Assembly: GCF_000016605.1 (NCBI RefSeq)
Contig: NC_009440.1
Coordinates: forward strand, 1,896,001 to 1,960,000
Reading direction: 5' to 3'
DNA: 64,000 nucleotides
From: Metallosphaera sedula DSM 5348
GTDB taxonomy: Archaea > Thermoproteota > Thermoprotei_A > Sulfolobales > Sulfolobaceae
Shown here: positions 9,122 to 17,095 of the stretch, piece after piece
Layout: each line of letters starts with the position of its first letter
Numbering within the stretch: position 1 is the stretch's first letter
The notes under the pieces: model-generated
The model's input: only the letters and a program-made list of their open reading frames with translations
Database searches by the model: none
Told to the model about the DNA's origin: nothing
Made by a program: the position numbers and the translations under genes

Positions 9122-10128
9122 GATTCAATAGTCTTAGTTTTTGCCAGCAGGTTTATGGTAGTCTCAGCAAGGTCCAAAGAATACCTGCTAATCCTCCTGA
9201 AGGAGTCCGTGATAAGTAAGAGTGAGGGTTTCATGGCCTCACTTGACCTAAAGATTGTCTCCGTGACCTTCTTATGCTCTATGGCTAGCTCGTAATCTTG
9301 ATCGATGATCTTGTTAGCTATCTCCCTCTTGCCGTTTAGAAATGCCCTAGTGGATTCCTTGTAAACCTCAAGAACCTTGTTCCCAAATTCCAGTATTGGC
9401 TGAGGCGTTTGTGGACCAACTTCTAGTGTCAAACCGGAGATCCTACTTGCGTGATCTGCTATCCTCTCAATGGATTTTACCGCGGAGTAAATGTCCACGA
9501 TCTGGGTGGCATTGTAACCTTCCTCTTCAAGTATCTCAAATGAACTTATGCTTAGAGTGAGTTGTCTAGCTACGTAAAAGTAGAACCTATCCACCTCGTC
9601 GTCTCTCTCCTGGACCTCCTTGGCCATCTCCGCGTCGTTATTCCTCAGGGCGTCAAGAGTATCCTTTAACATGTTCTGGGTGATCACGGCTGCCCTGTTT
9701 ATGGCCCTCGAGATTGGCAGATCCTTTTCGTTAACCAGGAACTGAACAGTCAGGTTTGAGTTGTCCTCCTCTATAACCTCAGCCCCAAGCAATCTTTTCC
9801 TTACGCTGTCCTTTACCATGGCCCTATCCTCAGCCTTCATCTTGGGGCATATCAGTGAGACTATTGTGAAACCAGCCATGTAATACGCGATGAACTCCCT
9901 AACTGCGAAGGTTGGCCTCAAATTTTCACATGTAATGGTTGCCCTGTTCTGCTTGGTGTCCTGTGGAATCCCCTTAGGGACTAGGAGAAGCCTAAAGTTG
10001 TTGTCCTGAATTACCTCAACTTCATCCCCTGGGTTTAAAGATAGCTGTCTTACCCAGGACTTAGGTAAGGAGATGATATAAGTGGATCCCCCTGTTAATT
10101 GGATCCTTCTTGACGATCTGCTCTGCAT
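9118..10128 (-). CDS. PhoU-domain regulator with N-terminal AbrB/SpoVT DNA-binding domain
   Basis: The 336-residue protein joins a swapped-hairpin AbrB/SpoVT domain at about residues 5-52 ([24 protein letters not shown]) to a helical PhoU domain (about 120-330) with [14 protein letters not shown] type metal-contact acidic residues. PhoU proteins sense phosphate status or transporter activity; the AbrB fusion suggests direct DNA binding and is common in Crenarchaeota. Its TATA-like run at about 10140-10153 overlaps the stop codon of the upstream cdvB3 gene, so it can be transcribed alone or by readthrough. Confidence 0.88.
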   Translation of the reverse strand: MQSRSSRRIQLTGGSTYIISLPKSWVRQLSLNPGDEVEVIQDNNFRLLLVPKGIPQDTKQNRATITCENLRPTFAVREFIAYYMAGFTIVSLICPKMKAEDRAMVKDSVRKRLLGAEVIEEDNSNLTVQFLVNEKDLPISRAINRAAVITQNMLKDTLDALRNNDAEMAKEVQERDDEVDRFYFYVARQLTLSISSFEILEEEGYNATQIVDIYSAVKSIERIADHASRISGLTLEVGPQTPQPILEFGNKVLEVYKESTRAFLNGKREIANKIIDQDYELAIEHKKVTETIFRSSEAMKPSLLLITDSFRRISRYSLDLAETTINLLAKTKTIES

Positions 10129-10151
10129 ATCATATATAGAACTATATATAT

Positions 10152-10649
10152 TTAAGCTTGTGCACCGACTTTAGTCTTGTTTCTACTGTTAACTATATTT
10201 TCACTTTCCTTAAGGATCGTCTTGGCTTCCTCCCTAGCCCTTATTCTCATGGGTTCGGGCACCTCCACAGAGGCATAGAAGCCGGAATAGAGTTCGTCCA
10301 AGAGCATGCTTAGTTCTGTGCTTAGGAGTGGAGTAACTCGTCTGAACTCCCTCAACGCCTCTATTAGGTTGACCATGTCCTGGGATACATAGTCTATATA
10401 GACAAGGGTCTCAAGTTTGAGCTCAACCATCTCAAGTAGAACATCCAACCTATCCATGTAGTTCAGTATATTTTCTAGCTGTTCCGATTCCTTAGCGTAC
10501 TGTTCTGCCAAGGTAGCGAATTTAGTCGCGTTGTTGGCAGAAAGTCTCTTGAACTGTTCTGCCCTAGCACTGAGCCTGTTCTGCCATAGCCTTATCTTCC
10601 CCCTGGCAATCTTAACGTCAACTAACAGTCTCTGGAGGTCCCTTTTCAT
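10152..10649 (-). CDS. cdvB3: ESCRT-III-like cell division protein CdvB3
   Basis: The 165-residue, almost wholly helical protein matches the short CdvB paralogue class of Sulfolobales: a basic first helix with regular Leu/Arg heptads (about 1-45), a long second helical region (46-110) and a C-terminal helix (about 135-155). Full CdvB carries an additional winged-helix tail for CdvA binding, which is absent here. CdvB paralogues polymerise on membrane during cytokinesis and vesicle formation. The gene order (pyrimidine genes, PhoU regulator, this gene) agrees with what I recall of the Sulfolobus CdvB3 locus, which supports CdvB3 over CdvB1 or CdvB2. TCTTAAG about 27 nt upstream is a TATA candidate. 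Confidence 0.78.
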   Translation of the reverse strand: MKRDLQRLLVDVKIARGKIRLWQNRLSARAEQFKRLSANNATKFATLAEQYAKESEQLENILNYMDRLDVLLEMVELKLETLVYIDYVSQDMVNLIEALREFRRVTPLLSTELSMLLDELYSGFYASVEVPEPMRIRAREEAKTILKESENIVNSRNKTKVGAQA

Positions 10650-10683
10650 GCCATTAGTATTGTGGCATAACGCTTAAGAGAGT

Positions 10684-11013
10684 TTAGGGTTGTTTCCTAG
10701 TAGTCTTAGGCATCTTTATATCGGAAATTAGCTCGTTGAAGACGTCTATGTACATCATGAACGACTTACTTGGTTTATATAGTGCACCGTAACCTGAACC
10801 CTCTCTGGTTATGATCATGTTCTCCATGAGAACGTCCAAGTGATGCTGGACCGTCTTGTAATCTAGAGAGAGGAGATTGCTCAGCTGGTTTGCGTTTAGG
10901 GGAGACTTGAGGAGCGCATTGACAATCCTAATCCTAGTATTACCTCCCCTTGACGCTAAAAATAGAAAGATGAAAAGCTTCTTTACCTGTCTCCTCTCTC
11001 TATCGTCACCCAT
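10684..11013 (-). CDS. ArsR-like winged-helix regulator
   Basis: The 109-residue protein has an ArsR-type winged helix: RIRIVNALLKSPLNANQLSNLLSL leads into the recognition helix DYKTVQHHLDVLMENMII (about residues 28-75), followed by a wing with Gly-rich turn (EGSGYGALY). No Cys metal site is visible, so it is unlikely to be a metal sensor of the classic kind. It lies between the dihydrolipoamide dehydrogenase gene (26 nt away) and cdvB3 (34 nt away) on the same strand, and could control either. Targets unknown. Confidence 0.82.
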   Translation of the reverse strand: MGDDRERRQVKKLFIFLFLASRGGNTRIRIVNALLKSPLNANQLSNLLSLDYKTVQHHLDVLMENMIITREGSGYGALYKPSKSFMMYIDVFNELISDIKMPKTTRKQP

Positions 11014-11039
11014 TTACATGTTTACTAACGATTCAATAC

Positions 11040-12389
11040 TTAATATATCTCTCCATGAGTTAGTCTCTGTATTGCTTCGCCAATCACTTCGCTCACAGTG
11101 GGATGGGAGAAGGTAACCGAGTACAATTGGGTGGTGGTGATCCCAAGTTCCATGGCCAACGCCATAGTGTTGATGACCTCAGTAGCTCCCTCTCCTATCA
11201 TGTGCGCTCCCTCAATCTTGTTTCCTGCAACTACCAGCTTAAGGAACCCATCGGTCTCATTGAGGGTCCAGGCCCTAGGTATGTCTCTCATCTCGACCAT
11301 TATTTCCCTGGCCTCTATTCCCGCCTTCTTCAGGTCGTCGAGGGTCTTTCCCACTGTTCCTATTTCCATGTCTGCGAAAATTGAAGACGGGATATACTTC
11401 GGCATCTTGCTTTCCTTCCCTCCTATGTTATCCCCCGCAACAATTCCCTGCCTCCAGGCCTTAGTAGCGGATAGGGGAACACCAGCCACGTCACCTGCAG
11501 CAAAGACCTTGGGATTGGTGGTCCTTCCCCTTTCATCAACCTTCACGTACCCCCTCTGATCCGTCTCAACGCCAATCTCCTTCAGGTTCAGGTTCTCAGT
11601 GCTGGCTTTCCTTCCTATGGTGACAACTGCTAGGTCACCCTCCACCTCCTCAGAGGCATTGGGCAAGTTAACGGAGAACTTCACTGTACCCTCAGAGTTC
11701 ACAATCTTCGACTTGGCGTTGAGGTATATCCTGATACCCTTTTCCTCTAACCTCTTCTTAGTAGCTGAGGCCAGATCCCTATCAAATCCAGGGAGTAACT
11801 GGGGCATCAACTCTAGGATTGTTACCTCCTTGTTCAGGGCCCTGAACAAGGTCGCAAGCTCAACCCCTGCAACCCCTCCACCTACGATCACTATCCTGTT
11901 CTTTATCTCCTTCAAGTTCATAGCAGTCCATGGATCCAAAACGTTCCTCCCATTGAGGGGAAAATCGGGTAAGGAAAGAGGAACCGACCCCGTAGACAAA
12001 ACAAGATGGTCACCTGTTATAGTCCTTCCGTCTACCTCCACCTCTCCCTGGGCCTTTATCTTGGCGTTGCCCTTGATCACCTTCACATTCCTGGCGTTAA
12101 GGTTGTGCTCCATTCTATCCTTAATTGCAGTTATTATCCTTGCCTTGTTCTCGTTGAGTTTAGCATAGTCCAAGGTTGCCGAGGACACTATCCACGGAGA
12201 GGAGGAGACCCTGTTTACCGTTTTCACTGCGTCGATGAGGGTTTTAGATGGTATGCATGCCCTATTTATGCATTCCCCTCCCACCTGATCCCTCTCAACT
12301 AAAGCCACTGACTTGCCGAGTTCTGAAGCCCTTAGAGCAGCAGATACACCTGCCACTCCTCCGCCTATTACTATTACATCAAAGTCCAT
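11040..12389 (-). CDS. lpdA: Dihydrolipoamide dehydrogenase
   Basis: This FAD and NAD dependent disulfide oxidoreductase reoxidises dihydrolipoyl groups. From the ATG at 12389 it has 449 residues. The FAD motif GGGVAGVSAA is at about 9-18, the redox-active pair Cys40 and Cys45 in GECINRACIPSK, the NAD motif GGGVAGVELA in the middle, an AAGDVAG FAD loop, and the C-terminal His of FSHPTVSEV that acts as base. A GTG two codons upstream (12395) is an alternative start. Because Sulfolobales oxidise 2-oxoacids mainly with ferredoxin enzymes, its partner may be the glycine cleavage system or a branched-chain complex; that is inference. Confidence 0.9.
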   Translation of the reverse strand: MDFDVIVIGGGVAGVSAALRASELGKSVALVERDQVGGECINRACIPSKTLIDAVKTVNRVSSSPWIVSSATLDYAKLNENKARIITAIKDRMEHNLNARNVKVIKGNAKIKAQGEVEVDGRTITGDHLVLSTGSVPLSLPDFPLNGRNVLDPWTAMNLKEIKNRIVIVGGGVAGVELATLFRALNKEVTILELMPQLLPGFDRDLASATKKRLEEKGIRIYLNAKSKIVNSEGTVKFSVNLPNASEEVEGDLAVVTIGRKASTENLNLKEIGVETDQRGYVKVDERGRTTNPKVFAAGDVAGVPLSATKAWRQGIVAGDNIGGKESKMPKYIPSSIFADMEIGTVGKTLDDLKKAGIEAREIMVEMRDIPRAWTLNETDGFLKLVVAGNKIEGAHMIGEGATEVINTMALAMELGITTTQLYSVTFSHPTVSEVIGEAIQRLTHGEIY

Positions 12390-12762
12390 GGTCACTACTC
12401 TTACGAGAGAGTATAAAGGCTTTTAACTTCCTGAGGGCATGTGAGGCATCCTCGTCCTTCACGAGGTGAAGGCAGTGGAGTGCCACGTATTCGAGTTCCG
12501 TGTAAACTCCGTGCTTCTCGTATATATCCTCAAGGGAGAGATTAAGATCTAGGTAATCCCTAGCAAAGTCTGGATTACAGTCGTAAGCTAGCTTCAGGAA
12601 AGCAAGGAACACAAGTCTCTTCCTTTCTCCTCTCTCCAACACCACCTGAACCTCTAGGGGAATTTCACCTAGCTCAGCCAGGCTATCTGGATCAATGGAC
12701 TCAACTTTAACCCTGTACTCCTCTCTCTCACGGTAGAGTTCCACAACTTCCCTAGCTTTCAT
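12379..12762 (-). CDS. Hypothetical protein upstream of dihydrolipoamide dehydrogenase
   Basis: I do not recognise this 127-residue protein. It is acidic and mostly helical, with two central helices holding Cys59-Asn-Pro and a His-Cys-Leu-His cluster (about residues 100-105), and a basic C-terminal helix. Its end overlaps the dihydrolipoamide dehydrogenase start by about 11-17 nt on the same strand, so the two are translationally coupled. It is the first gene of that leftward transcript. Function unknown. Confidence 0.6.
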   Translation of the reverse strand: MKAREVVELYREREEYRVKVESIDPDSLAELGEIPLEVQVVLERGERKRLVFLAFLKLAYDCNPDFARDYLDLNLSLEDIYEKHGVYTELEYVALHCLHLVKDEDASHALRKLKAFILSRKSSDHGL

Positions 12763-12863
12763 GTGTTACTTAGGGAGGGTGGGAATTTAGCCTTTACAGA
12801 CTAGATGTAGGGGATGAACCTGCCCCCCAAGAACTCTTATTTTGTTAAACAAGTAAAGTTGCT

Positions 12864-13505
12864 ATGGTTAATGATTCCGAATGGATAAGGTTCAAGGAGG
12901 AAGCTAGGGCCAGACTGCTTAGGGATAGGGAGATAGGGTATCTGGACCCTGATATCTGGGATCTTCTAGAGGCCTTCATGGGGAGGGAGAAGACGTTTAC
13001 CTACAGTAGTTGCAGTGGGAGAATAACCGTCATAGATTCCTTCTACCCATGGAGCAGGAAAGACTCCTCGGTCATATACAAGAACCATCTCATGCTTCCA
13101 AGCGACGAGTTGCTTAGGATAATTGAGAGGAAACACATGAGAAGGTTGTGGCTCATTGTCCAAGGTCCTATTCTTCACGCTTACACAAAGGACTACGAGG
13201 AGGCATGGACTATTCTGAAAACCGCTAGAGAAGTTGGCTTCAAGCACAGCGGAATCCTAGTGGAGAATCGCAAGGGAGTCCTGGTGGAACTCAGAACTGG
13301 GATAAGGATGGTCCACCTCCTAAAGGACAAGGTTCCCCCAACCCTGGAGGAAATGGAGGAAATTGTTAAGGTAGCAAACGAGATCCTTGCCAAGGGGAAG
13401 GAGAAGAAGGATCAGTTAAGGGAGGCAATTCTATCTATAGGAAATAATTCTGTGAAGTTGGGGGAGAACCCTGAAGGGGAGTCCCAGCTCCATAACAGCG
13501 TCTGA
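12864..13505 (+). CDS. taw3: tRNA wybutosine-synthesising methyltransferase Taw3
   Basis: Taw3 (TYW3 family) N-methylates an intermediate of wyosine at G37 of tRNA-Phe. The family signature YSSCSGRI is at about residues 47-54, with Ser49, Cys50 and Arg53. The 213-residue length fits the family, and the S. solfataricus homologue has a solved structure. A TATA-like CTTATTTTG lies about 25 nt before the ATG. Its last 75 nt overlap the 3' end of queE on the opposite strand, so the C-terminal tail (about residues 190-213), which is poorly structured, is encoded antisense to queE. Confidence 0.92.
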   Translation: MVNDSEWIRFKEEARARLLRDREIGYLDPDIWDLLEAFMGREKTFTYSSCSGRITVIDSFYPWSRKDSSVIYKNHLMLPSDELLRIIERKHMRRLWLIVQGPILHAYTKDYEEAWTILKTAREVGFKHSGILVENRKGVLVELRTGIRMVHLLKDKVPPTLEEMEEIVKVANEILAKGKEKKDQLREAILSIGNNSVKLGENPEGESQLHNSV

Positions 13506-14063
13506 CAGTTCCTTGAGAGCTTGAATGTAGTCCTGTCTATTACCGTCTGGTTGAACAATGACCTTCTCGGGATCTATCCTGTGCTCCTCAACGAAGTTCT
13601 TCACCTCCCTGAGGTCCCTATTGGGTTCTACTATGACGAACTTATAATATGTGGCCCAATCCTCGGAGAAGTCATACCTTAACTTATGCCCCGAGTTAGA
13701 TAGTTTGGGGGACACGGAGAACACGTCCACAATCTTCCTCAGCTCCTGTTTTGGCTTTATCGTTCCGTTCGTCTCCACAGCGACGTTGTAACCCAGGTTC
13801 TTCAGGGTTGAGGCTAAGGGCAAGATGTCCTGCAGAAGAGGTTCTCCGCCAGTGATTGTGGTCCACTTAACGGACCTGCTCAACTTGCCAGTTATTTCCT
13901 CAAGTTCCATGGGTACGCCGTCCTCCCTTATCCACGAGAACTTGGTGTCGCACCAAACGCAACGGAGATTACATCCAGCTAACCTCACGAAGTTTGAGGG
14001 CTTTCCTATGACTAGTCCTTCCCCCTGTATCGACGTGAATATCTCAACAATCCAGTACCGCAC
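13431..14063 (-). CDS. queE: 7-carboxy-7-deazaguanine synthase
   Basis: QueE is a radical SAM enzyme that makes the deazaguanine ring, on the path to preQ0 and archaeosine in archaeal tRNA. The 210-residue protein has Cys31, Cys35 and Cys38 in CNLRCVWC, the GGEPLLQ SAM motif near residue 72, and the FTSIQGEG N-terminal motif typical of QueE. The start is GTG at 14063, overlapping the GTPase gene by 20 nt. Its 3' end overlaps taw3 by 75 nt. With Taw3 it makes this a small tRNA-modification locus. Confidence 0.93.
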   Translation of the reverse strand: MRYWIVEIFTSIQGEGLVIGKPSNFVRLAGCNLRCVWCDTKFSWIREDGVPMELEEITGKLSRSVKWTTITGGEPLLQDILPLASTLKNLGYNVAVETNGTIKPKQELRKIVDVFSVSPKLSNSGHKLRYDFSEDWATYYKFVIVEPNRDLREVKNFVEEHRIDPEKVIVQPDGNRQDYIQALKELSDAVMELGLPFRVLPQLHRIISYR

Positions 14064-15039
14064 TTGGATCTTGTGAAATTGACTTAAGCCAGTTAAAAAT
14101 CTCCCTCTTTAGCTCAGGGATTCCCGTTCCCTGTTCTGAACTAATCTCCAGGACCTTGTCCCCCACCCGCGATAGTATCTCTCTCCTCATGTTTTCGTCA
14201 ACAGCATCTATCTTGTTCATGGCAAGGATTACAGGTTTGCCCAGTGACTTCACTTCCCTCATGATGTTGAGTTGCTCGTCAGCCCCATAAATTGAGGAAG
14301 TTGATACGTCAAAGAGGAAGACGATGAGACCGTTCAGGTTCCTCAGCGCGTTCACTGCCTTCCTCTCTATAACGTTCCTTTCAGCGTCAGGCCTATCCAG
14401 AATTCCAGGAGTATCTATCACCTGAACCTTGACACCGCAGTCCATGTGACCAACGTGAATCTCCTTGGTAGTGAAGGGATAGTTAGCTATCTCAGGCCTG
14501 GCAGAGGATATCTTAGAAACTAACGTGGATTTCCCAACGTTTGGAGGTCCAGCAACCATTACCGTGGGAAGCTCAGGGTCTATTGCCTTTCCCTTGGATA
14601 CTACTGTAACGACCCCAGAGATCCACTCAACGCACTCGTTCATCCTCCTCAAGATGGAACTAGCCCTGCCAAATCCAGCCCTCATCAAAGAGTTCGCTTT
14701 CTCCTCAGGTTCTCTCTTGATCATTACCATGTATTTCTCAAGCATGCGTTGAGCCATGTTCGCGTGTCTGGATATTGCGGAGAGGCACATCTTCACCCTA
14801 TCAAGGGATCCAGAGGCTATCTCCAATGACGTTTTATAGAAGGGGTGAAGTTCGTCAACTCTTGGGAAGGCCCTCACGAAATTCACGTAAACCTCTATTC
14901 TGTCCCTATAGTCCTTTAACCTCCTTATCTCCCTCTCCTTGACGGTCTTCCCTCCTATGGAGCCGAGCCTCTTTGCCTCAGACTCCACGAAGCTGTCCAC
15001 GCTGGGTAAGGGTCTAAGCCTCTCAAAGGGATTTAACAT
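14044..15039 (-). CDS. NOG1-family GTPase
   Basis: The 331-residue protein has an N-terminal helical domain (about 1-150) typical of NOG1 and then a GTPase domain with G1 GPPNVGKST (164-172), G2 YPFTTK, G3 DTPG (209-212) and G4 NKID (about 276). NOG1 works in maturation of the large ribosomal subunit in eukaryotes; the archaeal form is shorter and lacks the C-terminal extension. Its start overlaps the tRNA-binding protein gene by 7 nt and its end overlaps queE by 20 nt. Role in ribosome assembly is by family. Confidence 0.9.
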   Translation of the reverse strand: MLNPFERLRPLPSVDSFVESEAKRLGSIGGKTVKEREIRRLKDYRDRIEVYVNFVRAFPRVDELHPFYKTSLEIASGSLDRVKMCLSAISRHANMAQRMLEKYMVMIKREPEEKANSLMRAGFGRASSILRRMNECVEWISGVVTVVSKGKAIDPELPTVMVAGPPNVGKSTLVSKISSARPEIANYPFTTKEIHVGHMDCGVKVQVIDTPGILDRPDAERNVIERKAVNALRNLNGLIVFLFDVSTSSIYGADEQLNIMREVKSLGKPVILAMNKIDAVDENMRREILSRVGDKVLEISSEQGTGIPELKREIFNWLKSISQDPSAVLDC

Positions 15040-15371
15040 ATCCTAGTACCTGGGGGCACGTCCCCATCAGGCGCGAGAAGAACTGGCTTCACGCCCTTTT
15101 GCTCATCTTCTTTACATCCTGCTGCCAGGATCATTCCCTGACTTTCATATCCCCTTATCACCCTGGGCTTCAGGTTGGTGAGCACTATCACCCTCCTGTT
15201 CACCATTTGCTCCGGCGTATAATATTCAGCAATTCCAGATATTATCTGTCTTGTCTCCCCTCCAAGATCTATCTTGAGCTTTAGAAGCCTGGTCCCCTCT
15301 ATCCTTTCTGCCTCCACAACAACCCCAACTTTCATCTCGACCTTTTGAAAATCCTCTATTGTGATTTCCAT
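15033..15371 (-). CDS. tRNA-binding OB-fold protein (MetRS beta/C-terminal domain type)
   Basis: The 112-residue protein is a lone EMAP-II/Arc1p-like tRNA-binding domain: FQKVEMKVGVVVEAERI at the N-terminus, the RQIISGIAEYY strand and the VLTNLKPRVIRGYESQGMILAA core. Such domains form the C-terminus of methionyl-tRNA synthetase or act as a free subunit. No catalytic part is present in this window. It heads the leftward operon with the NOG1 GTPase and queE, and it lies divergent from purC. Confidence 0.88.
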   Translation of the reverse strand: MEITIEDFQKVEMKVGVVVEAERIEGTRLLKLKIDLGGETRQIISGIAEYYTPEQMVNRRVIVLTNLKPRVIRGYESQGMILAAGCKEDEQKGVKPVLLAPDGDVPPGTRIC

Positions 15372-15447
15372 GCGTGAACCAGTACTCCTATCGTTTAATA
15401 GCTGAGTTTACTTGTTCAAGTAAATGTTCAACAGGGTTAGAGACGAA

Positions 15448-15455
15448 TTTTTAAG
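15448..15455 (+). promoter_or_regulatory. TATA-like box of the purine operon
   Basis: TTTTTAAG is centred about 25 nt before the purC ATG, so the operon mRNA is probably leaderless. The 104-bp divergent gap (15372-15475) also has to hold the promoter of the leftward tRNA-binding protein gene. Confidence 0.5.
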
Positions 15456-15475
15456 CTAACTACGTAAATGTTGTT

Positions 15476-16177
15476 ATGGAGAAAATTTCAGAGGGAAAGA
15501 CAAAGGAGGTCTTTTCCCTTGATAACGAGCACGTTCTCCTTAGGTTCAAGGATTCTGTAACGGCTGGGGATGGGGCGAAGGCGGATATAATAGATGGAAA
15601 GGGCATCCTAAACGCCCAGACCTCAGCTCTACTCTTCAGGTTACTGGAGAGAGATGGGATTGAAACACATTACGTGGGAATGAAGGATGAGAGAACCATG
15701 ATTGTCAAGAGGCTGGCCATGATACCAGTCGAGGTCGTATTGAGGAACTACGCCACGGGGAGCATCGTAAAGAGGTTACCCATAAAAGAGGGGGAGGCCT
15801 TTAACCCTCCCATTGTCGAGTTCTTTCTCAAGGACGACGCGCGTCACGATCCCCTTCTCAACTATCACCACATGAGACACCTGAAGCTCATGAACGAGGA
15901 AGAGGCCAGACTTGTGGAGGAGGTCATGGTGAGGGTTAATCAAACGCTGTCGAAGGTGATCTCCAAGATGGGTCTAATCCTATACGACTTCAAGTTGGAG
16001 TTCGGGAGAGTCAACGGTAGACTAGTGGTGGGAGACGAAATCTCCCTGGATTCCATGAGGGTGAGGGATCCCACAGGAAGGATCCTGGATAAGGACCTCT
16101 ACAGAAAGGGGTACCCCCTGGATCAAGTGAAGGCATCCTACGTGGAATTTCTAGATAGGCTGAGGTCTGTAGCATGA
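15476..16177 (+). CDS. purC: SAICAR synthase
   Basis: PurC joins aspartate to CAIR with ATP. The 233-residue protein begins with the family motif EGKTKEVF (about residues 5-12), has [14 protein letters not shown] and [11 protein letters not shown], and [10 protein letters not shown] near the C-terminus, all standard PurC motifs. It is the first gene of an eight-gene purine operon with overlapping junctions; its stop overlaps the purS start (ATGA). Confidence 0.96.
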   Translation: MEKISEGKTKEVFSLDNEHVLLRFKDSVTAGDGAKADIIDGKGILNAQTSALLFRLLERDGIETHYVGMKDERTMIVKRLAMIPVEVVLRNYATGSIVKRLPIKEGEAFNPPIVEFFLKDDARHDPLLNYHHMRHLKLMNEEEARLVEEVMVRVNQTLSKVISKMGLILYDFKLEFGRVNGRLVVGDEISLDSMRVRDPTGRILDKDLYRKGYPLDQVKASYVEFLDRLRSVA

Positions 16178-16446
16178 TGTACAAGGTTGAGTTGATAATA
16201 CTTAACAAGGATGGAGTGAGGGACCCAGAGGGGGAGACACTTAAGCGCTACGTAATCGACTCCACAATGCCCGGGAAGGTTGCTGATGTAAGGGTGGGTA
16301 AAATCGTTGTTGTAACCATGGAAGCCTCATCTAGAGAAGAGGCAGAGGATTTGACGAGGAGACTTGCTGAGAGTAAGAGGTTGTACAATCCCATAGTTCA
16401 CAAGATTGTGGTGAGGGCTGAGCGCGTTGAGGACGGCAGTAATTAA
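16174..16446 (+). CDS. purS: FGAM synthase subunit PurS
   Basis: PurS is the small subunit that bridges PurQ and PurL in the three-part formylglycinamidine ribonucleotide synthase. The 90-residue protein has the [16 protein letters not shown]-terminal motif and a ferredoxin-like alternating pattern. The first ATG (16174) overlaps the purC stop; an ATG one codon later is also possible. It overlaps purQ by 20 nt. Confidence 0.93.
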   Translation: MMYKVELIILNKDGVRDPEGETLKRYVIDSTMPGKVADVRVGKIVVVTMEASSREEAEDLTRRLAESKRLYNPIVHKIVVRAERVEDGSN

Positions 16447-17095
16447 GTTTCCAGGCACAACGTGCGAGCTTGACGTCGTGAAGGCCCTGAAACAGGTGGG
16501 CGCGGAAGCAGAGGTAGTCAAATTCAACTCCCTTGACCCAGATAGGTATGACGGCGTAGTCATCCCTGGGGGTTTCAGTTTCGGCGATTATCTAAGGGCT
16601 GGAACCATTGCCGCCAACAGTGAAGCCATGAAGGGAATAAGGGAGATGGCCGATCAAGGAAAGCTTGTCTTGGGTATATGCAACGGATTCCAGATTCTAG
16701 TGGAATCGGGACTGCTCAAGGGAGCTCTTCTCCCCAACCTTAACCTTAGGTTCATTACCAAATGGGTTAGGATAAGGGTCAGGAGAAAGGATACCCCATT
16801 CACCAAGGATAGCAAGGACGTACTTTTCATGCCCATAGCGCACGCTGAGGGGAGATACTACTTGGACGATGAGGAGCTAGCGTCTAGGCTATCGGTTTTC
16901 CAGTACGTTGATGAAAGGGGAATGCCCTCTCCCCAGGCGAACCCCAACGGTTCCATCCTAAACATAGCTGGGGTGACAAATGAGGCAGGGAACGTCCTTG
17001 GGTTGATGCCACACCCAGAAAGGGCTTCCTTTCCCTCTATTTCCCCAGACGGGTCAAGGGACGGACTCGAGATACTGAGGGTGTTTGGGAAATGA
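16427..17095 (+). CDS. purQ: FGAM synthase glutaminase subunit PurQ
   Basis: PurQ is the class I glutamine amidotransferase subunit that feeds ammonia to PurL. The nucleophile Cys85 is in VLGICNGFQ and the His-Glu pair is in LMPHPERA near the C-terminus. The start codon is TTG at 16427, inside the end of purS. Length (222 residues) is normal. The stop overlaps the purL ATG. Confidence 0.96.
   Translation: MRTAVIKFPGTTCELDVVKALKQVGAEAEVVKFNSLDPDRYDGVVIPGGFSFGDYLRAGTIAANSEAMKGIREMADQGKLVLGICNGFQILVESGLLKGALLPNLNLRFITKWVRIRVRRKDTPFTKDSKDVLFMPIAHAEGRYYLDDEELASRLSVFQYVDERGMPSPQANPNGSILNIAGVTNEAGNVLGLMPHPERASFPSISPDGSRDGLEILRVFGK

Noticed and set aside
11599..12168. 189-codon antisense frame over dihydrolipoamide dehydrogenase
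   Set aside because: A shadow of a certain gene with Ser/Pro/Leu-rich composition and no motif.
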